From: Deltaproteobacteria bacterium | GTDB lineage: Bacteria; Bdellovibrionota; UBA1018 | Reading direction: 5' to 3' | Length of the DNA stretch: 47,079 nucleotides | NCBI GenBank assembly: GCA_013286765.1 | Contig: JABDFB010000004.1 | Location: forward strand, 1 to 47,079 | Shown here: positions 1 to 9,900 of the stretch, piece after piece | How the letters are laid out: every line of letters starts with the position of its first letter | Position numbering within the stretch: the stretch's first letter is position 1 | Notes under the pieces: generated by a model | The model's database searches: none | Seen by the model: only the letters and a program-made list of their open reading frames with translations | Told to the model about the DNA's origin: nothing | Translations under genes and position numbers: made by a program

Positions 1-700
1 CTAGTCCCGCGTAAGGCGCGAGTTTACCCACAATAATTTCAAGTGGCTGGACCGGAGTAGAAAGAAGTAGTTCCATAGAGCCGTTTTCCCATTCTCTAGC
101 GACGGTCAAAGCGGTCAATAAAATAGATAGAATGGCCATGACAACGACCGTTAATCCAGGGACTACAAACCAGCGACTGTTTAGTTCCGGATTAAATAGA
201 AAGCGGGAACGTAGAGTGTAAGGTGGGGTCGATTTAAAACTGGCAAGTCGGTAGGATGCAATATCTTGAATTGTTCCAACGTAGCCAACCACTGAACCTA
301 CAGTAGAACTGTCCGCTCCGTCGATAAGGATTTGAACCTGGGAGGATCGACCTGCAAGTAAATCCTTCTCGAATTGAGGGGGTATAATTAGTCCAGCCCT
401 GGCGCTTTCATCGTCAACTCGATTTTGCACCCCAAGAGGTGCGAATCCAGTTTCGGGCAGAAAATAATTTGAACTTCCGAAAGTTTCCACTAACCTGCGT
501 GAACTCTGACTCTGGTCGGCATCGCTAATCGCGAGGTGAATATTCCTTACATTAAAGTCGATAGCGAAGCCATAAATTAGCACTAGGAAGATCGGAAGAC
601 CGAGAGCAAGTGCGAGAGTGAAAGGATCTCTCAAGACATGAAAGAGCTCTTTCTTTGCAATTGCAGCCGCACGTCGCCGAACGAATCCATTTGACATCAT
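1..700 (-). CDS. ABC-2 type transporter permease (partial, 3' end off the window)
   Basis: Inner-membrane permease of an ABC exporter, the last visible gene of the operon that starts at 4560. The 233 visible residues begin with a cytosolic segment (MSNGFVRRRAAAIAKKELFHVLRD), a first membrane helix (about residues 28-45), a long extracytoplasmic region, then a second helix (about 175-198) and the AREWENGSMELLLSTPV segment, which is typical of ABC-2/YbhR-YbhS type permeases. The start ATG (698-700) overlaps the stop of the upstream ATPase as ATGA, which points to translational coupling. The C-terminal half, expected to hold four more helices, lies outside the window. A second permease may follow, as in YbhSR. 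The transported substrate cannot be read from the sequence. Confidence 0.88.
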   Translation of the reverse strand, partial: MMSNGFVRRRAAAIAKKELFHVLRDPFTLALALGLPIFLVLIYGFAIDFNVRNIHLAISDADQSQSSRRLVETFGSSNYFLPETGFAPLGVQNRVDDESARAGLIIPPQFEKDLLAGRSSQVQILIDGADSSTVGSVVGYVGTIQDIASYRLASFKSTPPYTLRSRFLFNPELNSRWFVVPGLTVVVMAILSILLTALTVAREWENGSMELLLSTPVQPLEIIVGKLAPYAGL

Positions 701-1647
701 GGGCGCCCTTCTACTGCGTGAATAAATACATCCTCAAGTGTTGGACTAATTTCTCTGATGTGGAATCGACTCTCGAATTCGGTTTTCTGTTTTTCCCAAA
801 GCTCCTTGTTTTTAATAACGGCATGGAATCTGAGTCCGTAGGGTTCAAAAAACGAAAAAAGCTCTGTTTGGTGACGCAATTCATAGATTTCGGTATATCC
901 GCTTGTATTTTTTCCGCCAGCTATTCCGGTGCTGTCTTTAGGCTCAAATTCATACATAGGCATTTGAAAAGCTTCCTTTTTCAACCCTTCTGGCGAATTG
1001 AGAGCAATGAGTTCGCCAGATCGCATCAGTGCAATTCGCCCGCATTCTTCCGCTTCGTCCATATAGTGGGTCGTTACAAATACAGTTTTACCTTGGCCCG
1101 CAATTTTGCGAATCAAAGCCCAGAAGCGATGTCTGGATGCTGGGGTTACTCCAGCTGTCGGTTCGTCCAGGAAGACTATATCTGGATCGTGTAAAAGAGA
1201 CGCCGCTAGAGAGACCTGCTGTTTAATTCCACCCGATAGATTGGCGACTTTTGAATTCAAGGGCCGGTCAAATGTTATAAAATTGAATAGTTCCTGACGG
1301 CGCTTTAAATATTCACCAGAGTCGAGCTTCCTTAAACTTGCTATGAAGTTCAAATTTTCTTCGACAGTCATATCGTCATAGAGAGTGAACTTCTGGGACA
1401 TATAGCCAACTTTGGATTTGATGATACGTTCACCTTTTTTTTGATCAAATCCTATGCCTGTGATTTTCACTTCCCCAGAAGTAGGAGCTAGAAGTCCGCA
1501 AAGCACACGAATTGTGGTTGTTTTACCCGCTCCATTGGCGCCAAGGAACCCAAAAATTTCGCCTCTTGCGACTGTAAATGATATATTATTTACGGCAGTA
1601 AAGTTTCCGAACTTAACGCTAAGATTTTTAACTTCGACTGCATTCAT
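697..1647 (-). CDS. ABC transporter ATP-binding protein (second ATPase of exporter operon)
   Basis: Cytosolic ATPase that would power the ABC-2 permease encoded next to it. The 316-residue protein has Walker A GANGAGKTTT near residue 36, signature LSGGIKQQ near 140, Walker B IVFLDEPTAG and the H-loop TTHYMDEAEECGR, then about 90 further residues, a C-terminal extension common in drug- or polysaccharide-export ATPases. The stop overlaps the start of the permease by 4 bp, and its own start overlaps the stop of the preceding ATPase by 4 bp. In E. coli YbhF two such ATPase domains are fused in one polypeptide; here they are two genes. That comparison is family knowledge; the substrate is unknown. 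Confidence 0.9.
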   Translation of the reverse strand: MNAVEVKNLSVKFGNFTAVNNISFTVARGEIFGFLGANGAGKTTTIRVLCGLLAPTSGEVKITGIGFDQKKGERIIKSKVGYMSQKFTLYDDMTVEENLNFIASLRKLDSGEYLKRRQELFNFITFDRPLNSKVANLSGGIKQQVSLAASLLHDPDIVFLDEPTAGVTPASRHRFWALIRKIAGQGKTVFVTTHYMDEAEECGRIALMRSGELIALNSPEGLKKEAFQMPMYEFEPKDSTGIAGGKNTSGYTEIYELRHQTELFSFFEPYGLRFHAVIKNKELWEKQKTEFESRFHIREISPTLEDVFIHAVEGRP

Positions 1648-2408
1648 GACGAAGCCCTTTTTAGAAATAGTTCGTCAAAACTGCGAACTTTTTCCAGCTC
1701 CAAGAGGTGTCGGGGCTTTCCTTCAGCTACAACTTTTCCCTGTTCAATCAAGTGAACTTGTGAGCATCGCTCTGCTTCATCCATATATGCGGTGGTAACT
1801 ATGATTAAAATATTCTGATCCGCCAGTCGGTACAATAATTCCCAGAATTCTCGACGGCTAATCGGATCGACTCCGTTGGTGGGTTCATCGAGAAGAACCA
1901 CTTGAGGTGACCTGAGGAGTGCGCACATTAATCCCAGTTTTTTGTACATCCCGCCCGATAGTTTACCCGCGGGGCGATCGACAAAGTCTGTTAGTCTGGT
2001 GATCGATAGAAGCTCTTTCCGTTTGCTAATGTAGTCTCGATTCGAAATTCCATATAGAATTCTAAAAAAATCCAAATGTTCGGAAATTGAGAGATCGGGA
2101 TACAGGCTCTGTTGCTGGGGCATATAAGCAATCAGTGGCCGAATCTCTTCGAAATCGACAGGCGTACCTTCGCGGAAGTAGTTAATCTTCGCTGATCCGG
2201 GATTGCTCGGTTTGAGAAGACCCAAAATGGTACGTAACAGAGTCGTTTTTCCTGCACCTTCCGGTCCGATGATCCCGTGCATCGAATCGGTGTGGTTCGA
2301 CGCCACAAAAGTCATAGTGACCCCGCTTAACGCTTTGACGAGGCCATTCGATTGCTGACCGAAGGTCTTGTCTAGATTTTGCACACTTATAGAAATGGGT
2401 GAGGACAT
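1644..2408 (-). CDS. ABC transporter ATP-binding protein (first ATPase of exporter operon)
   Basis: A 254-residue ABC ATPase with Walker A GPEGAGKTTLLR (about residue 48), Q-loop YMPQQQSLYPDLSI, signature LSGGMYKK and Walker B VVLLDEPTNGVD, so all catalytic motifs are intact. It follows the HlyD-like adaptor by 11 bp and overlaps the next ATPase by 4 bp. With that ATPase it probably forms the heterodimeric nucleotide-binding unit of one exporter, equivalent to the two halves of YbhF-type proteins. No clear Shine-Dalgarno sequence precedes the ATG, consistent with coupling to the upstream gene. Confidence 0.9.
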   Translation of the reverse strand: MSSPISISVQNLDKTFGQQSNGLVKALSGVTMTFVASNHTDSMHGIIGPEGAGKTTLLRTILGLLKPSNPGSAKINYFREGTPVDFEEIRPLIAYMPQQQSLYPDLSISEHLDFFRILYGISNRDYISKRKELLSITRLTDFVDRPAGKLSGGMYKKLGLMCALLRSPQVVLLDEPTNGVDPISRREFWELLYRLADQNILIIVTTAYMDEAERCSQVHLIEQGKVVAEGKPRHLLELEKVRSFDELFLKRASS

Positions 2409-2419
2409 AGGTTTTGGGA

Positions 2420-3154
2420 TTAGTCTTTGGGTAGTTCTATTTCGATCGTCATACCAGGTTTTAGAATCTCTTCTTGGTTCACACCTAAGTAACTTACTTT
2501 TACTCCAAAAACGAGGCGCGTTCGTTCGGCCCTTGTTTGAACATTCTTTGGAGTAAACTCGGCCTCGTCATTGATCTTTAGAATAGTTCCAGTGAATTCA
2601 CGATTGTTTAATTCAGGTAAATAGCTTTTGAGCTTCATCCCGGGTTTAAGGCGAGCGACTTCTGGCTGTGGAACATAGATGTAGGCCCAAACGTTTTGAA
2701 TATTCGCTAAAGTCAGTAACTTTGTTCCAGGAACTACCCATTCACCCGGTTCGTGATAGCGGCTGAGAATTGTACCTCGGATGGGTGATTTTATAAAACA
2801 CCAGTTCAATCTAACATCTGCGTCTTCCTTACGGTTTCGCACCTGATCCATTGCTTCCTGTGATACCGTTCCAGCTTTGAAAAGGCGTGAATTTCGATTG
2901 AAATTAATGTTGGCGAGTTCAGACGCTACCTTAATGTCATCGCAAACTAGTTTTATAAGGTCTTGATTTTCCGTAACGTGATCTCCTTCTTGAGTATTCA
3001 CAGCGGAAATGGCTGCGGGAAGTCTTGAAGAGAGATCAATCTTGGTGGCTTCTAGCGTACCAGCAAATAAAAATTGTCTGCTGAAATAGAATAATTTAGT
3101 AGCAACCCCGATTGCTAGTACCACCACTATGATTAAAATTCTTTTTCTAGTCAT
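2420..3154 (-). CDS. HlyD-family periplasmic adaptor (membrane fusion protein)
   Basis: Periplasmic adaptor expected to link the ABC permease to the TolC-type channel. The 244 residues begin with an N-terminal membrane anchor (RILIIVVVLAIGVATKLFYF), then a split biotinyl-lipoyl-like domain (SRLPAAISAVNTQEGDHVTENQDLIKLV and later IKSPIRGTILSRYHEPGEWVVPGTKLL), which flanks a short helical hairpin, and a beta-barrel segment ending IEIELPKD. It is shorter than most HlyD/YbhG proteins (about 330 residues) because the helical hairpin is reduced to about 50 residues. That could mean a short reach or an extra partner. It sits 17 bp after the TolC gene and 11 bp before the first ATPase. Confidence 0.87.
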   Translation of the reverse strand: MTRKRILIIVVVLAIGVATKLFYFSRQFLFAGTLEATKIDLSSRLPAAISAVNTQEGDHVTENQDLIKLVCDDIKVASELANINFNRNSRLFKAGTVSQEAMDQVRNRKEDADVRLNWCFIKSPIRGTILSRYHEPGEWVVPGTKLLTLANIQNVWAYIYVPQPEVARLKPGMKLKSYLPELNNREFTGTILKINDEAEFTPKNVQTRAERTRLVFGVKVSYLGVNQEEILKPGMTIEIELPKD

Positions 3155-3171
3155 ACTCTGATCTTAAGAGG

Positions 3172-4560
3172 CTAAACTGAAGATAGGTATTTTAAAATGA
3201 TTAGCTGACTCAGAATTTGAGCAGAAATACGCGTCGCGTTGACTTCTGACTGTAGTGCACGATTATTCGCGGCGAGTACGTCAGTCAAATTGAGTTTGCC
3301 ACCTTTATAAGATTGATAATAAAGACCGGCAGCTTGCCTAGATCGTTCGACATCTTCGGTTGCCAGTTTTTGTTGCTCGTTCAATTTTAGGAGAAGTTCT
3401 TGTGCCTTTGTATAGTCGCGATCCATATTAACCTTCAGTTGAAGGCGGCTTGATCGGGCGGCCTCAGCTTCCAGTCGTTTTTGTGTAGCATTGTGGCGTG
3501 TTCGCCCGCCTTCAAAAAGCGGCATAGAGAGAGATGCGGCGAAAATATTTTGATTAACTCGTTGAAGGACTGGTCCGATTGGGTATTGAATGACGGCACT
3601 TGCGGTGACTTGTACAGTTGGATAGAGACTGTCCATCAATGCTTGCGCTGATTTTTCCGAAGCTTCTGCTAGGAGTTCCTGACTGCGCAATTGTGGGTGT
3701 CGGTCCGCAGGCGGCGAAAAACGCCAAATTCCTGCATCGTTTAGGGATGCTTCCAGTGAATCTAAATTTAATTCCAATTCGACGCCCGGTAGGCCAGCCG
3801 GACCAATTCGGCTAGTTTTAGGTGTGGGCAAATATACAATCGCCAATAGATCTGTAAAATCGGTCACGACTTCCGCTTGTTTCTGCTCAAAGGAGAGTTT
3901 TCGATTAATGACTTCACGCTGTGAGTCTACTCTGTCCAGCTTGGTGGCCGCACCTGCACGGAAGTTTGTTTCGATGTCACGATTTTGTATTTGAGCTAGA
4001 TTTAATGAATTTCGCAAAAGACGCAGTTCTTCTAAGGAAAGCTGGAGTCGCAAATACGCTGACCGTACGTCAAGAAGGACTTGAAGTTCGCCTTTTTTTC
4101 GATCTTCTCCTCTGGATTGCGCGAGTAAATCAGCGCCGGCGTAAGCATTGCGAGCAGAGCCAAAGTCCCACAGAACATAGCTGAGCGCTGGGCCTATGCT
4201 ATAGTTATTGTGGGCCCCGAATGGAATTCCGAAATTAAAGCCTGGAACCGGCACCTGAATTGTCGGTACATTAGTCAAATACTGGTAGTTAGCGTTGAAC
4301 GTTAGCTTGGGTAGCAGAATCGAGAATTGCGCATTTGCTTGCTCATAAACAGCTCGTTCCGAAAAGGAAAGCGCCTTGACCTGATCGGATGCGCCGAGGG
4401 CCCTCTGTTCCGCCAGTTTTAGGGATAGTTCGAATTTTTCAACGTCAGCAAAACAAAAGTCGCTGCGCAGAATTTGGTAGCCAAGAATTGTGACGGAGCA
4501 AGCATATATGAGAAACTTAATAGTCAGTTTTTGATAAGAAAAATTGAACTTGAGAGTCAT
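3172..4560 (-). CDS. TolC-family outer-membrane channel protein
   Basis: Outer-membrane efflux protein, first gene of the exporter operon. The 462 residues have an N-terminal hydrophobic signal segment (FLIYACSVTILGYQIL), then the two OEP repeats with typical helices and strand motifs: SFSERAVYEQANAQFSILLP, YSIGPALSYVLWDFGSARNAY, and in the second half ASLSMPLFEGGRTRHNATQK. The total length matches the family. AGG stands 5 nt before the ATG at 4560, a usable ribosome binding site. Gene order (channel, adaptor, two ATPases, permease) makes this the dedicated channel of that ABC system. An alternative is that it also serves the adaptor-less RND pump at 6975. Confidence 0.9.
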   Translation of the reverse strand: MTLKFNFSYQKLTIKFLIYACSVTILGYQILRSDFCFADVEKFELSLKLAEQRALGASDQVKALSFSERAVYEQANAQFSILLPKLTFNANYQYLTNVPTIQVPVPGFNFGIPFGAHNNYSIGPALSYVLWDFGSARNAYAGADLLAQSRGEDRKKGELQVLLDVRSAYLRLQLSLEELRLLRNSLNLAQIQNRDIETNFRAGAATKLDRVDSQREVINRKLSFEQKQAEVVTDFTDLLAIVYLPTPKTSRIGPAGLPGVELELNLDSLEASLNDAGIWRFSPPADRHPQLRSQELLAEASEKSAQALMDSLYPTVQVTASAVIQYPIGPVLQRVNQNIFAASLSMPLFEGGRTRHNATQKRLEAEAARSSRLQLKVNMDRDYTKAQELLLKLNEQQKLATEDVERSRQAAGLYYQSYKGGKLNLTDVLAANNRALQSEVNATRISAQILSQLIILKYLSSV

Positions 4561-4648
4561 GATGCCTAAGTATCATTTCGCAAATTTTATAGAGTTGCAA
4601 GACTTCGAATTAAGCTATGGATATTGTCCTAAGTTGCGGAAAAGGCTC

Positions 4649-5428
4649 TTAAGTGAGTCGTTGATGATCCGTTCCATCTTTTAGCATCACTCCCGAATAG
4701 CCCAACCGTAGAGACTCGCGTATAAGATAGACGCATTTTTCGATCGCTAAATGGTAGCTCAATCCGTCGGGGGGGCGAATATTCGATATGCAATTCCGAT
4801 TTGCGTCCGTGTTACCTAGCTTGGGGCCAAATGTGAGATAGATCGCTAGACTATCGCAGGAGCTTAGGCCTGGTCTTTCTCCGATTATAATGAGCGCTAT
4901 TCTTGATTTAGTTTGTTCCCCTATTTGATCTGATATTGCAACCCGCGCATTTGGGACTAGAAAAACGGGAGAAATCGTCCAGCCTTCACGCACTATTCTT
5001 TTTGTCAATTTTGAGAGAAGAGGGAGCCCATGTTGATCTATGGATAGAGTGGAAAGGCCGTTTGAAACAATAAATGTTATATCTATGGGAGTTTTCTTTG
5101 GTTTTAAAGCTCTTTTGATCGTTTTGAGCGAAGCTGAATCTAGCTTTCGCCCTAAGTCTGGTCGCGCTAGGTAATTCATTCTGTCTTTGACTTGGCTAGC
5201 CAGAGTCAAGCTGGTCAGGTTTTTCAAGCCCACCTTTTTCAGAGATTTTCTAAATTGCTCCGCGTTCCAGCGATGGTGAACCGAGTCTTTAGCAATCGCA
5301 TGGGCCAACTGGAACTTCAGCAAGTAGGATGTCGGAAACGCCGGACCAGAACTACCTAATCCGATCTGCGCCTGGGTAAAACGGCGCAGTTTCGACCAAA
5401 AATCGCCTTCTCTTCTATTATTAGGCAT
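4649..5428 (-). CDS. eutC: ethanolamine ammonia-lyase small subunit
   Basis: Small subunit of the adenosylcobalamin-dependent enzyme that converts ethanolamine to acetaldehyde and ammonia. I start it at the ATG 5426-5428 (MPNNRREGDFWSKLRRF), which has GAAGGA about 10 nt upstream and overlaps the end of eutB by 8 bp; a more upstream start would reach deep into eutB. Family features are DRMNYLARPDLGRKLD, DITFIVSNGLSTLSIDQHG (B12-binding region), ALIIIGERPGLSSCDSLAIYLTFGPKLGNTDANRNCISNIRPPDGLSYH (given here only as landmarks; the GERPGL and CISNIRPPDGL segments are strongest). At 259 residues it is slightly short for EutC (about 295), mainly at the N-terminus. Confidence 0.93.
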   Translation of the reverse strand: MPNNRREGDFWSKLRRFTQAQIGLGSSGPAFPTSYLLKFQLAHAIAKDSVHHRWNAEQFRKSLKKVGLKNLTSLTLASQVKDRMNYLARPDLGRKLDSASLKTIKRALKPKKTPIDITFIVSNGLSTLSIDQHGLPLLSKLTKRIVREGWTISPVFLVPNARVAISDQIGEQTKSRIALIIIGERPGLSSCDSLAIYLTFGPKLGNTDANRNCISNIRPPDGLSYHLAIEKCVYLIRESLRLGYSGVMLKDGTDHQRLT

Positions 5429-6842
5429 ATTTCTTATTTCCTTCTTTTTTGGATTCGGTTTCCAAATCACTAGGCGATAGGTCAGGCAAAAGAGCAGGAC
5501 TGGCCGGCTTTTGAAGGGTGTCGGAAGTCATCAGATTCATCTTCTTTAACCAAGCTTCGAATTCAGGCGCGGGTCTTAATCCAAGTAGATTTCGAATATA
5601 AAGTGCATCATGAAACGCGGTACTCTGATAGTTCAACATGATATCGTCAGCTCCAGGAACGCCCATAATGTAATTACATCCGGCGACGGCGAGTAGGGTT
5701 AGTAAGACATCCATATCGTCCTGGTCTGCTTCAGTGTGATTTGTATAACAAATATCGCACCCCATCGGCAGACCCAAAAGCTTGCCGGAAAAGTGATCTT
5801 CCAGTCCAGCTCGAATAATTTGCTTGCCGTCATACAGATATTCGGGACCAATAAAACCAACCACCGTATTTACTAAGAGAGGATCGAACTCCCGTGCAAC
5901 GGCGTAAGCTCGCGCTTCCAGGGTTTGCGCATCTACCTGATGATGTGCTTCAGCGGAAAGGGCTGATCCCTGTCCGGTTTCGAAGTACATGACGTTTTGT
6001 CCGACCGTGCCTCGTTTTAAGCTCAAAGCCGCCTCTTTGGCCTCCTGCAATAGTTTTAAATTGATGCCAAAGCTCTCGTTGGCTGCTTGAGTCCCAGCTA
6101 TGGATTGAAAGACCAGATCGATTGGGCACCTTTGTTCTATGAGTTGGAGTTGAGTCGTCACGTGAGCTAGGACGCATGATTGAGTCGGAATTTCGTATTT
6201 CTGTCGGATTTGATCAATAAGAACTATGAGTGTTTGAACATTTTTAATGTTGTCGGTGGCTGGATTAATTCCTATTACTGCATCGCCGCAGCCATAGAGC
6301 AATCCATCCAGAATACTTGCAGTAATCCCTTTTGGGTTGTCAGTGGGATGGTTAGGTTGCAGTCGTACGGAGAGTCGACCTGGTAGGCCCAGAGTATTTC
6401 TAAAACGCGTGATCACTCTGCATTTTTTGCTGACGGTGATCAGATCCTGGTTTCGCATAATCTTTGATACGGCAGCAACCATTTCTGGTGTAATTCCGAA
6501 TCGAATGGATTCCAGAACGGGTGATGTGGCTTGTTCTGATAGAAGCCACTCTCTAAATTCACCGATGGTCAGATGAGAAATGATGGCGAAAGCCTGAGGC
6601 GAATGCTGTTTTAAGATGAGGGCGGTCACTTCATCCTGTTCTGCAGGAATCAACGGTTCTCGAAGAAACTGTTTGAGAGGTACGTTCGCGAGAACAGTCT
6701 TCGCAAGTGTTCGCTCCACTTCATCTTCGGCGGCTAGCTTTGCAAGCTGGTCTGCCGATCTTAATGGGGAAGCCTTTGCAAGCAGAGTTTTAAGATCTCT
6801 AAATTTATACTTCTTATTTCTAAAAGTTGTTTCGTAAGCCAT
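5421..6842 (-). CDS. eutB: ethanolamine ammonia-lyase large subunit
   Basis: Catalytic large subunit of ethanolamine ammonia-lyase. The 473 residues match EutB along the whole length: LSVRLQPNHPTDNPKGITASILDGLLYGCGDAVIGINPATDN near 150-195, the FQSIAGTQAANESFG segment, FETGQGSALSAEAHHQVDAQTLEARAYAVAREF and GLPMGCDICYTNHTEADQDDMD with catalytic-barrel residues. The protein has an extra C-terminal tail of about 25 residues. It is first in a two-gene operon with eutC. No eutA (reactivase), eutH, EutD/E or shell protein gene is in the window, so catabolism outside a microcompartment, for nitrogen or acetaldehyde, is the simplest reading (inference). It is divergent from the RND gene at 6975. Confidence 0.95.
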   Translation of the reverse strand: MAYETTFRNKKYKFRDLKTLLAKASPLRSADQLAKLAAEDEVERTLAKTVLANVPLKQFLREPLIPAEQDEVTALILKQHSPQAFAIISHLTIGEFREWLLSEQATSPVLESIRFGITPEMVAAVSKIMRNQDLITVSKKCRVITRFRNTLGLPGRLSVRLQPNHPTDNPKGITASILDGLLYGCGDAVIGINPATDNIKNVQTLIVLIDQIRQKYEIPTQSCVLAHVTTQLQLIEQRCPIDLVFQSIAGTQAANESFGINLKLLQEAKEAALSLKRGTVGQNVMYFETGQGSALSAEAHHQVDAQTLEARAYAVAREFDPLLVNTVVGFIGPEYLYDGKQIIRAGLEDHFSGKLLGLPMGCDICYTNHTEADQDDMDVLLTLLAVAGCNYIMGVPGADDIMLNYQSTAFHDALYIRNLLGLRPAPEFEAWLKKMNLMTSDTLQKPASPALLPDLSPSDLETESKKEGNKKYA

Positions 6843-6974
6843 CTTTGAAATTGCGCAAATTGGGAATGAACCAAATTTGATTTGTGCCCTCCGCCATAGG
6901 ATTTAACATTTGTTTGCTTCTCTTCGTTACAAAAAATAGTCAAAACGCAAAGGTTCCCTTAGTATTCTATTATT

Positions 6975-9900
6975 ATGACACTATCGGATATTTCGATTAA
7001 GCGGCCAGTGTTTGCATGGATGCTCATGGCGGGACTCCTTGTTTTCGGCGCGATTTCCTATAGTTTTATGGGAATTAGCCAATTGCCAGACGTAGATTTT
7101 CCGGTGGTAACTGTTGCTATCACTTGGCCGGGAGCATCGCCCGATGTGATGGAGACAGCAATTGCCGATATTGTTGAAGATTCGGTAATGAGTGTGGACG
7201 GTATTCAGCTCGTCCAGTCTACTTCGCAGCAAGGGCGCACCCAAATTACGATTCAATTCAATTTGGATCAAGATATTAACGTTGCTCTTCAACAAGTGCA
7301 GACAAAAGTATCGCAAGCTCAGAAGAACTTGCCTCAAACTATTGACCCGCCGGTAATTACCAAAACTAATCCAAACGATCAGCCTATATTATGGACTGCT
7401 GCTTATGGCGAAAATGGGACGCTCAGAGATCTGGCGCTCTTTGTGAGGGATCATCTGAAGGGCTCGATTACCACGATCAATGGAGTGGGCGATGTTCTTT
7501 TGGGTGGGTATGTTGATCCACAAATGCGCATTTGGATGGATTCCAAGCGCATGAATGAAAAGCAGATCACTTCTGACGATATAATCAATGCAGTCAATAA
7601 CGAACATCAGCTGGCCCCGACAGGCTATCAAGATACTGCCAATAAAGAAAAGTACGTGAGAGTGCACTCTGAATTTGCTACGGCCGCTGAGTGCAATGAT
7701 TTGATTATTCCAGCAAGATTAGGAGTACCCGTTTGGACCAAAATTCGAATCGGTGATGTGGCACGGTGTGAAGAGGGAACTGACGAAATTCGACGAATAT
7801 CTCGTTTCAATACCAAACAGCCAACTATTGGCGTTGGTATTATTAAGCAAAGAGGCACAAATGCCGTGGCCATCGGAGACGCCGTTAAAGCGAAAGTAAA
7901 AGCCTTGGCGGATATTTTGCCCAAAGGTATGCACCTAGGCGTAGTTACGGACGCCACAGTATTTATCAGAGAAGCAATCCATGAACTCCTTTTCACTCTC
8001 TCGATGGCTGTAGGGTTAACAGCAATTGTTTGCTATCTGTTTTTGGGGACGTGGAGTTCAGCATTTAACGTGATTTTGGCAATTCCAGTATCCTTGATTG
8101 GGGCATTCATAGTTCTTCGCGCATTTGGATTTACAATAAATACTTTTACGCTCATGGGGCTATCTCTATCGATCGGAATTGTGGTTGACGATGCAATCAT
8201 GGTGCTTGAGAATATTGCGCGTCACAATGAAATGGGCAAAGGTCGAGTTTTGGCTGCTATTGTGGGAGCTCGTGAGATAACTGGAGCAGCCGTAGCAGCG
8301 TCTCTCGCAATTCTGGCGATCTTCGTTCCTGTTGTTTTTATGCAAGGAATTATCGGAAAATTCTTCTTTCAGTTCGGTGTAACCATGTCGGTGGCGGTCC
8401 TTATTTCTCTATTGGAAGCACTAACGCTTGCTCCGATGAGATGCTCACAGTTTCTCCAGGTCGGTGGAGGTAACTTCGCTACGCGAAAAGTAAGTGCCGG
8501 CATGGATAAAATTTCTAAAATTTACCAATCGGCTTTGGCTCGGTGTCTTAATTGGCGTTGGACGGTATTGGGAATAGCATTCACAATATTTATTGTTTCT
8601 CTCTTATCGTTTAAAGCGCTTCGTAAAGAGTTCATCCCTCCGCAAGATCAGAGTCGTTTTTTAGTAACGCTATACACCAAGATGGGCTCGTCGATTGAGT
8701 CGACTGATGAAGCGTTCCGGGAAACAGAGAAATACTACAAAACACGGCCTGAAATAAAAGATTTCTACATTGCCGTTGGAGGATTCGGTGGCGGTCTAGT
8801 AAATCAGGGGATTTCTTTTGTGACTCTCAAAGACCCGGGTGAAAGGCCGATCGTGGCGCCATTTAAAAAGCGACCTACGCAACAAGAGTTTATGAGCTTT
8901 TTAAGGGGCGAACTTGCAAAAATTTCAAAAATTGAAAGAGTGGTTATTCTCGATCTTTCATTGACCGGATTTAGTGCTCAACGAGGTTATCCAATTGAAT
9001 TCGTACTCCAGGGTCCGGATTGGGAAAAGTTAGCCGGCTATTCCGTTGATATTCGTAAACGGCTAACGGAATCGGGATACATGGCCGACGTAGATTCTGA
9101 TTATAATCCAAATATGCCGGAGACGGAGATTTATCCGGATCGTGAAAAAGCTCTAAAACATGGCGTGCCTGTTACCAATATTGCTAACGCCGTTGCCGCC
9201 ATGGTTGGTGGTGTACGACTACTTCCAAATAAATACACAGACAACTCAGGACACCGCGACGATATTCAAGTCAAACTTCGTCCAGAACAAAACACCGGGC
9301 CTACAGACATCAATAAAATCTGGGTCAGGAATATTCACGGAGAGGTCGTTCCACTTTCACAGGTCATCTCGATGAAAGAAGGTAATGCTCTCCTAACAGT
9401 TACACGTTACAATCGTGAACGTGGAATCAGTATTTTTGGAAATTTTTCGGCGGGTAAATCGCAGTCCGAAGTTCTAGACTACATTAATAAAATAGCTAAG
9501 GATATTCTCCCTACGGGGTACCATATTACATTTTCAGGAAGTTCTCAGGCTTTTAATGAATCATTCAAGAGTCTGATAGGCGCGCTTGTTCTTGGAATTT
9601 TTGTAGCCTATATGGTATTGGCCAGCCAGTTTAATAGTTTTATTCATCCTGCGATTATCCTTCTAGCTCTGCCGTTTAGTCTAACTGGAGCCCTATTGGC
9701 TATGCGTGTGACGGATACGTCATTAAATATTTATAGTATTATCGGCATATTGTTATTAATGGGCATTGTAAAAAAGAATTCTATTTTGCTGGTCGAGTTC
9801 ACAAATCATAAACGAGAAGAGGGACAAGACGTAAGCCAGGCACTTTTGAATGCATGTCCTGTTCGATTACGGCCTATCCTCATGACCTCCATCGCAACTA

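Noticed and set aside
655..1798. Several plus-strand frames opposite the ABC ATPase genes
   Set aside because: Shadow frames; the minus-strand frames carry complete Walker motifs.
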